A DNA stretch of 64,000 bases, from positions 1,240,001 to 1,304,000 of the forward strand of contig CP114121.1 of the NCBI GenBank assembly GCA_029959195.1, given 5' to 3'. The translations under genes and the position numbers were made by a program. The DNA is from Dictyophora rubrovolvata (Eukaryota; Basidiomycota; Agaricomycetes; Phallales; Phallaceae). A model generated the notes under the pieces. The model did not search any database. It saw only the letters and a list, made by a program, of their open reading frames with translations, and was not told the origin of the DNA. This document shows, one piece after another, positions 57,467-64,000 of this stretch (positions are counted from its first letter, which is position 1; the number at the start of each line of letters is the position of its first letter).

Positions 57467-58099
57467 ATGTCTCTCGTCCTCCCCGAAGCCCATCAACAAT
57501 TTCAAGTACGTTTTCTATAAGCCTCTCCTTGTTAACTTGTATGCCGATGGATTTCAAGCACATCTTGCGGCTGTTGAACACTAATGTGGACGGTAAACGA
57601 AAAATCATGTATGCCCTAACCGAAATCAAAGGTGTTGGTCGTCGTTACGCAAACATTGTCTGCAAGAAAGCGGACGTCGACCTTAAAAAACGGTATGTTG
57701 TGCTAATTTGCAGTTTGACTATTCCTTCCGTTTACCGTTGTACCGTAGAGCCGGTGAGCTCAACCCGGATGAACTAGAGCGCATTGTCAATATCCTTCAA
57801 CATCCCATGTCTTTCAAGATCCCTAAATGGTTCTTGAACAGACAGAAAGATATCGTTGATGGCAAAGACTCGCAACTACTTGCCAATCAAGTCGATTCTA
57901 AAATACGTGAGGATCTGGAACGTTTAAAGAAGATCCGTGCCCACAGAGGTCTTCGTCATTACTGGGGTGTCCGTGTCAGGGGTCAACACACGAAGACAAC
58001 AGGTCAGTACCTCATCATTTACGCACAGACACATGGGTTGACTTCGTATGACAAGGTCGTCGCGGAAAAACTGTTGGTGTGTCGAAGAAGCGTGGTTAG
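57467..58099 (+). CDS. RPS18: 40S ribosomal protein S18 (uS13)
   Basis: Four exons. The first is 39 bases ([13 protein letters not shown]), followed by [76 protein letters not shown], and the end [22 protein letters not shown]. This is near-universal eukaryotic S18 sequence of about 155 residues. It is a component of the small subunit head. The final 14-residue exon (58057-58099) is reached by splicing at GACAACAG|gtcagt. Codon use looks like that of a highly expressed gene. Confidence 0.97.
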
Positions 58100-58317
58100 A
58101 CGATGTGGTCAGGCTATATTACGGCATATACTTTTGCAGCCTCAGATACATATGGAAATATGCTTGCTATCATATCTTTTAAGCTGTATGGCAGTCAATT
58201 TTATGAATCTTTTTTATTACATAATATCACCTATGATCTGAGTAAAATTTGCTGTTCAGTAACTACCAATATTCCCGTCTCTCTTTCAACTTCTATTCCC
58301 CCAACGTTCTTTTCTTT

Positions 58318-59903
58318 ATGGAGGACATACACTTGGCGTATGTAGGCTTAATATCGTTAGCGACTGTAACGATCTATGCCGGTGCATGGGGCTCTTTACC
58401 CGTATGTCAAAACAGACGACGATCGTCGCGATGACTCTGGACAGAGGTTAAGGGTAGCTCATTTTTTCTTGGAGTCATCCCCTAAAGCTCCTAGTAAAGG
58501 CGACGACAAAGACAGGATTAAGGAAGAAGATGTGAGCTTCAGCTTTGACGAGCGGTAAGACGTGCAGGCACCCCGACCCAGACGTATCTCACTAGTTATC
58601 ATGTATGGTTCACCAGGATATCTTCCTCTGACGCGTATCTCTTTCCTCTTATGGCATCTGTGGGATTATTTGGACTCTATATGGCACTAGAATACCTAAG
58701 CAAGGTATTGGATTAATTATTTAACTCTTTTCCTTGAAAATTTCCTCGCTGCTTTCAGGAATGGATCAATTGGCTACTCGGTAAGCATCGCTATACTTTC
58801 CCAATGACTATTCAATATTCAATGATATTTAACAAGGCAACTATTTTGCATTGATTGGTATCGGAAGTGTATGGAGGGTGCGCAAGATCGTGTACCCAGT
58901 TACAAGTTGTTCTCACTGGCTCTATTACTTGATAGGTTTCAGTTTCGTTGTCCAAACTTCTCTTGGGCAGAGACGTGTGGAATTCGTTGGACCGCACACA
59001 AATTTTATTGGTAAAGAACCAATCAGGTACATTGGTCGTTGACTTAAAACCAAATATACTGTGCATTAATGTATGTTCTTTTTCAAACTTTGCAGAACTG
59101 CTTCGTTTATCCTTTCGAACGCCAACTCCGTTTTTGCTTCCATTCGCTGCTATACCTTCTACAATTTATATACTTTCGGATTCAATCAACAAACCGGCAT
59201 TGATAACCAATATCCTCAGTCTTTCCTTCGCTTTCAACGCATTATGTCTCCTCAAGCTGGATAGTTTCAAAACGGGCACAATTTTACTTTCCGGGCTCTT
59301 CTTATACGACATCTGGTGGGTTTTTGGAACTAAAGTGGTAAGAAAAATCACACTATAATGAAGAGAACGTACGTTTGAGTCATTGTAGATGTTACATGTT
59401 GCCAAAACTCTCGATGCACCTATCAAGGTTTTATGGCCCAAATCAAGGCTTCCCTCTAGTGGATACATGCTATTGGGGCTGGGAGATATTGTAGTCCCAG
59501 GCTCATTTATCACTTTAGCTTTGCGCCGTGATTTATTTGCTTCTCCTTCTCGAGATCCTTGCAAAGCTTTTAAGAAACCGTACTTCCGTGCCCCAATTTT
59601 CGCCTATGTTTCCGGTCTCTCTGTAACGATGTACGCTATGCACATCTCGGGAGTTGCTCAACCCGCCTTGTTATATCTGAGGTATGGAACGTCTTGTTTG
59701 ATTCCAGAAAACCATTCTTATCTAATTTCTTTTCCCTAAGTCCTGCTTGCGTTATTTGTTTTTTCTTGACGGCAACTATTAGAGGTGAATTGAAGGGCGT
59801 TTGGAACTGGAAAGACGGCTCTCAAAAGCTCACAAGGAATAGGATGGATGCGGTACCGGCCGATGTGCAATATAACATCACCTCGCAAACGGACGCACAG
59901 TAA
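58318..59903 (+). CDS. Signal peptide peptidase (presenilin-type aspartyl protease)
   Basis: Begins MEDIHLAYVGLISLATVTIYAGAWGSLP, then a 43-nt intron (58402-58444) leads to RLRVAHFFLESSP; skipping it resolves what looks like a frameshift. Transmembrane helices follow (ISSSDAYLFPLMASVGLFGLY; WINWLLGNYFALIGIGSVWR). The catalytic motifs are present: LLSGLFLYDIWWVFG (YD) and YMLLGLGDIVVPG (GxGD), with HISGVAQPALLYL (PAL). The enzyme cleaves signal peptides and tail-anchored helices in the ER membrane. The tail ends DVQYNITSQTDAQ, without the KKXX-type ER signal of some SPPs. Total about 390 residues. Convergent with the Ser/Thr-rich gene. Confidence 0.93.
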
Positions 59904-60034
59904 AATTAGGTGACATAGACATTTCAGTCTTAGTGTTAATATAGGATCGTAATTTTCTCCCAAAGGTATATAGTGTGGCAATGCTCGATACATTTTTAAA
60001 TACATGGGTATAACGAATGATTCACTACATTTAA

Positions 60035-62032
60035 CTACATGCAAGGATCTTCACCGTCAATGAACAAAGCATCTCGCAAGTTGGCAGACGGAAGTATTGA
60101 TCCTCCACCTACTGCCCCGGGAACAGCAGGACCTTGAGGGACGGGGAGAGCGACCTTGGGTTCCGTATTCACACCGGTGACAGCAGAAGGGAATAATCCA
60201 GTAACAGCAGTAGGGGAGAGCAATCCACCGGTGGCAGCGGCATTACCGCGAGATGCAGGCAACAAAGAAGCAACTGTGACAGTGGTCTGAGTGGTAGTTG
60301 TAGTTTGAGTACTGATTGTGCTGGAGAACTGCGCTGATACGGATACCTCGACAGAGACACTCGGAACAATCGAGAGCACTGTGGTCGTAAAAAGCTCTTG
60401 CACGACGCTTGTGCTGCCGACCGGGAGGGTGCTGGTGGTGCTAGTGATCTCAAAGGCTGTCGACGTCGAAGTTGAAACCGAACTCGATACGCTTGTACTT
60501 GACGTAGTCGCGAAGCTCGTACTAAAAATTGTAGTAGTACTTGACGCGGTAATCGTACCCGAGACCGAGGTCGAAATGGTAGTAGTAGGAGATGGGATGA
60601 CGGTGGTCGAGACGGTTAAGCCGGAAATGACACTCGTGCTAAGAGTGGAAGTGACATCCGTCGTCAGTATAGTAGAAGTAGCGGTACTGGTAATGACTGA
60701 TTGATCAGTCACAGTGGAAGTGGTTATTGTAGTGCTCGTGGAAGTCGTAGTGGTCGGGGTTGTTAACACAGTGGTGGTAGTAGTCGAAATTGTCAGGGTG
60801 GATGGGACTGATGAGGGGCTTGTCGTGGTCGTCGTGGTTGTTTCGGTAGTAGTAGAGAATGTGGTCGTTGTGGTTGTATCCGTGGAGATGGCCCGAGGCC
60901 CCAGAACGAGAGCTCTTGGAGCAAGAAGAGATGCAGAGAGAGTCACCGCGTCACTAGCCGTAGTGGTTGTAGTTGTAGTAGTTGGTGTCGCTGTCGTTAC
61001 GGTCACAGAGGCGGTCGTGCTAGTCGTGACGGTGGTAGGACTGGTTGTAACCGTGGTTGTAGTAGTAGGACTAGCAGTAGATACAACAGATGTATCAGTG
61101 TTTGTTGTCGTGGGAGTAATGGAGGAGTCGCTAAAAGTATCCGTCGGGAGTAATAACCTCAGGCTTGGAAGAGAAACACTCGTCACGACTTCTGTGGCGA
61201 CCTCCGTTGGACTTGCGTTAGTAGTGGTTGTCGATGCTAATGTGGGAAATGTGGTGACTGAAGTGCTCAACGTAGTAGCAAGTTCTGTGGTTACTACAGC
61301 TGTCGTGCTGGTTACCACAGAGGTTGAGAATGCAGCGACGGGGCTTGTCGATATTGCTGTTATAACTTCGGTGGTCGTCGTGGTGGTAGACGCAGAACTA
61401 GGCTCTGAATTGGACGAAGCGCTTGAGTATGTAGAACTTGAACAACTCTTAGTTTTGGAATAAGGCTTGGGATAATAGGGTTTCTTTGGGTAGTAAGGCT
61501 TCTTCCACCAATGATGATGACGGCCGTGGTCGGTTTTCCACTCATTATTGCCAAATTTCATGTTTAAATGACGCGTAGAGTCGTCTTCAGCAGGTGAGCC
61601 GACAACATTGTCTTTCTCCGCATCGTTCGATTCCTTGTTGTGATTGACAACAGCAACCGGGACCAATTTGCTATTAGCATTACATTCGCCGTTAACATGC
61701 GGGGTGAGTGTCAAAAGGGCGGTGTCTAGGCAGATATGCGAAGCCGTAAGTTGTCTCTAAACGAAATAGAACGTATCAGGTTGTTAACTACAGCGTTAGA
61801 AGAACAGATGTTATCGTGCCTTGTCGATGGTGAAGGATTCCGGAAGTACCACATATGTATGCCCATCGTGCTCAATAGGGGGGAAGGGAGAAAGAGACTA
61901 AGCGGAAAACTTCAGCGGACGATTTGCATAATGGGGACTCGGATTGCTCACTACGATATCATCCACATTACCGAGAGGAGCAGCGGCAGCCAGTCCACAA
62001 AGCAACGTCAAAAGACCTGCAAACGATAGCAT
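60035..62032 (-). CDS. Secreted Ser/Thr-rich mucin-like protein
   Basis: Two exons. The first starts MLSFAGLLTLLCGLAAAAPLG, a textbook signal peptide; the second, joined to make RPLKQLTASHICLDTALLTL, carries over 550 residues. The mature part has two cysteines near the start (HICLDTALLTLTPHVNGEC), a His/Trp/Tyr/Lys/Pro-rich stretch (HGRHHHWWKKPYYPKKP repeated), then about 350 residues almost entirely Thr, Ser and Val, broken only by a few short segments such as LLAPRALVLGPRA and LPSLRLLLPTDTF. It closes with a short conserved-looking tail (NLRDALFIDGEDPCM). I infer heavy O-mannosylation and a cell-wall or matrix role; I see no GPI signal. Long opposite-strand frames in this gene are shadows of the Thr/Ser codons. 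Confidence 0.8.
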
Positions 62033-63285
62033 ACTTGAAGGGGGCTTGCCAATATTAAAGAACGTGAGCAAAATAATGAAAGAAGGAGGGAGATTATAGA
62101 GAACGAAATCGAATACTCCAGATTTATATACCTACACCTGGCTGGGTTCGAAAACAAAATCTTGAGAAAACGAAAAAGTAGGAAGATGACACAAGGCGAT
62201 ATCCAACGCATTTTCAGACAAAACACACAAACTCATACCTGGATTAGATTATTAAAATAGCATATATTCCAATTTACGCAACATCAATTTTTTTGCGAGG
62301 AGACGTATACCACTGGTGGGGATAAAGTGGAATTCCTAGAACAGTGGTGAGCTCGGAACAAGCTCGCAACTTGCCGGGTCAACAATTGTCAATAAGCCAG
62401 AGTTATTCGACAATATGCAACTTGGTGGCAGCTCCAATTACTAGCAAAAATGATTAGTGAGTAAATCACGGATAACGATTTTTCACCAGGGCGAGTGAAA
62501 CAACAGCTTACTATTAACTCGATCGTGATCTGGTGACAATACCCTACTAATAGGTGTACCTTGCCAAATCCCGCGTAAAGTTTGTTTTCAGTGGTGTGAA
62601 TAAAGTCCGTAAAGTCTAAATTTTGTCAATCAATGCTTTCTTGTGTTATCTTCGAACATAATATGGATTGAACGTATGGCCGTTCTGTTTAAGCACGACC
62701 GAATGAAGTTGAGACTGAAGAACACACTATGAACGTCGCCTGAGTGTAATTTATTTCTTCTGAAAAAGAGATGAATTCATCCTAAAGAGTAAACAACACA
62801 CCACGGTCGAGAATGTTGAACGTGAATGTCACGTTTGACATTTAGTTCTAACTACTGGAAGCAAACGTCCATAAGGTCGCCTTTGTCAAGCTGTCCGTCG
62901 TCCCAAAAGACCTTGGACACGGGTGTTATTCGGACACATACCAGCCTTCAGAATGCGGCATTTCAGATAACAGATAGTAGGCTAATGAACGCTTTGGGAA
63001 CATTTCCCGGCTTTCCTTTGTCTTTCTGGCTTCAGACAGAGTCAAACAGAGGAAAAGTTGCTGTCAGACAAAGGAAAGGGTAAAGTCCTTAGCTTGTTCA
63101 TTATCCACAGAAATGCGTCCAGATAATGCCAGTGTCCAAGGTCTTTCGGGACAATGGATAGAGTGACAAGAGTGACCATGTCCTACTAGTGCCGCCGTTT
63201 GCTCCAGTGTACAATCGTTGTCAGACCGGGATGAGCTGAGTTTCAAACTTGTCGAACCATCCATACACTTGCCATACACGCAGCA
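62033..63285. other. Intergenic, divergent promoters, nothing recognised
   Basis: About 1.25 kb between the divergent Ser/Thr-rich and SLU7 genes. A TTTATATA box near 62122 precedes the secreted-protein gene by about 90 bases. Small open frames on both strands (for example 62826-63083) have no recognisable sequence. Confidence 0.4.
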
Positions 63286-64000
63286 ATGGCAACAGCTAGT
63301 ACCTCAGGTAATTGTATTTCTAGTATAGTTTGACTGATACTAATATTCGAATTTCAGCAATCGGAAAACTCTCCAGAGAGGAGTTTCGTCGTCAGAAAGA
63401 TCTTGATGCCGCCCGAAAGGCCGGTACGGCACCAGCTGCTGTGGATGAGGAGGGGAAACCGATTAATCCTCATATCCCGCAATACATTTCACAGGCACCC
63501 TGGTATCTTGACAGTGGACAACCTTCTTTAGCCCATCAGCGACGAGCACAAGAAGCTGCCAGTCCGTTGGACAACTGGTATCAGCGAGGCCAAAAAGCTG
63601 GTCCCGCCGCCACCAAGTATCGAAAGGGTGCATGCGAAAATTGCGGTGCTTTAACCCACCACCGCAAGGATTGCATGGAACGCCCTCGCAAAAAAGGTGC
63701 AAAATATACCGGGAAAGATATTCAGGCAGATGAAGTGATTCAAGATATACAAGCCGGTTATGCTGCCAAACGAGACCGCTGGAACGGATACGACCCTACG
63801 GAATACCAACAAATCTATGAGGAATATGCAGCAGTTGAGGCAGCTCGTCAGAAGCTTCGGGAAGAAGAGATCGATAACCAAACAACAACCGATCTCGCTG
63901 CTGTGCGGAAGGTTGCCAAAGCCAAGACGGGAGCGGACGATGAATTTGGTTCCAGTGATGACGAGAATGAAGATGAAGACAAGTATGCGGATGCAGCTGA
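63286..64000 (+). CDS. SLU7: Pre-mRNA splicing factor SLU7 (5' part, runs off window)
   Basis: Exon 1 (63286-63307) encodes MATASTS; the second exon from 63358 is open to the window end. Slu7 landmarks: AIGKLSREEFRRQKDLDAAR, NPHIPQYISQAPWYLD, then the zinc knuckle GACENCGALTHHRKDC (CCHC), ERPRKKGAKYTG, and DEVIQDIQAGYAAKRDRWNGYDP. Slu7 acts in the second step of splicing, helping 3' splice-site choice. The downstream part lies outside, so the C-terminal half cannot be judged. Confidence 0.95.

Noticed and set aside
58376-58558. Apparent frameshift near the start of signal peptide peptidase
   Set aside because: A 43-nt GT-AG intron (58402-58444) restores the frame and joins GSLP to RLRVAHFF, so no frameshift is needed.
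60714-61463. Val-rich 249-codon frame on the + strand (and 60318-60704)
   Set aside because: It is the reverse complement of the Thr/Ser codon repeats of the secreted protein; ACC/ACT/AGT codons read backward give GTA/GTG valines.
62826-63279. Two overlapping opposite open frames (85 and 71 codons) before SLU7
   Set aside because: No family resemblance, no clear splice partners; likely chance frames in a long spacer.
1-64000. tRNA, rRNA, CRISPR arrays, transposons, LTR or other virus-like elements
   Set aside because: I looked for tRNA B-box-like strings, regular spacer repeats, terminal repeats, and integrase, reverse transcriptase or capsid-like reading frames, and saw none that could be supported.

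Overview
The window reads as nuclear DNA of a mushroom-forming basidiomycete (Agaricomycetes). Genes are packed head-to-head and tail-to-tail, almost every gene is cut by many 40-70 nt GT-AG introns, and the proteins include typical basidiomycete families: a fused dioxygenase/P450 (Ppo), a CBM5/12 plus DM9 protein and a MARVEL-domain membrane protein. I cannot name the species. I saw no tRNA, rRNA, CRISPR array, transposon or virus-like element.

Left part (0.3-9.7 kb): a DUF427 protein, a membrane-anchored YtcJ-type amidohydrolase and a RAD54B/Rdh54 DNA translocase, all on the + strand. Middle (10.6-39.3 kb): two copies of a 1,088-1,090-residue fatty-acid dioxygenase/P450 gene lie in opposite orientation at 11.18-15.02 kb (+) and 34.90-38.76 kb (-). 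They bracket seven single-copy genes: pterin carbinolamine dehydratase, mevalonate diphosphate decarboxylase (sterol pathway), an MBIP1-like protein, NAD kinase, a possible spindle-pole protein, CTF4/WDHD1 (replisome) and YSH1/CPSF73 (mRNA 3'-end endonuclease).

Right part (40.2-64 kb): an ARFRP1/Arl3 GTPase, a membrane SDR, a CLC chloride channel/exchanger, a CBM5/12-DM9 lectin-like protein, Mediator subunit 1, palmitoyl-protein thioesterase, a mitochondrial pyruvate carrier, an Apq12-like protein, a small Cys-motif protein, a mitochondrial-carrier-like protein, a MARVEL protein, RPS18, signal peptide peptidase, a secreted Ser/Thr-rich protein and the 5' part of SLU7.

The main discovery is the inverted Ppo pair. 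Promoters, first exons, last exons and 3' flanks have diverged to roughly 75-85% identity (by eye). Inside, a 2,269-bp tract including introns shows only 4 base differences and a second 328-bp tract shows 1, separated by a clearly diverged 202/208-bp patch. This is the pattern expected of recent ectopic gene conversion between old inverted paralogs, and it leaves a long near-perfect inverted repeat around about 20 kb of housekeeping genes. Most genes here are otherwise ordinary and unrelated to one another; I do not see a biosynthetic cluster or a new multi-gene system.
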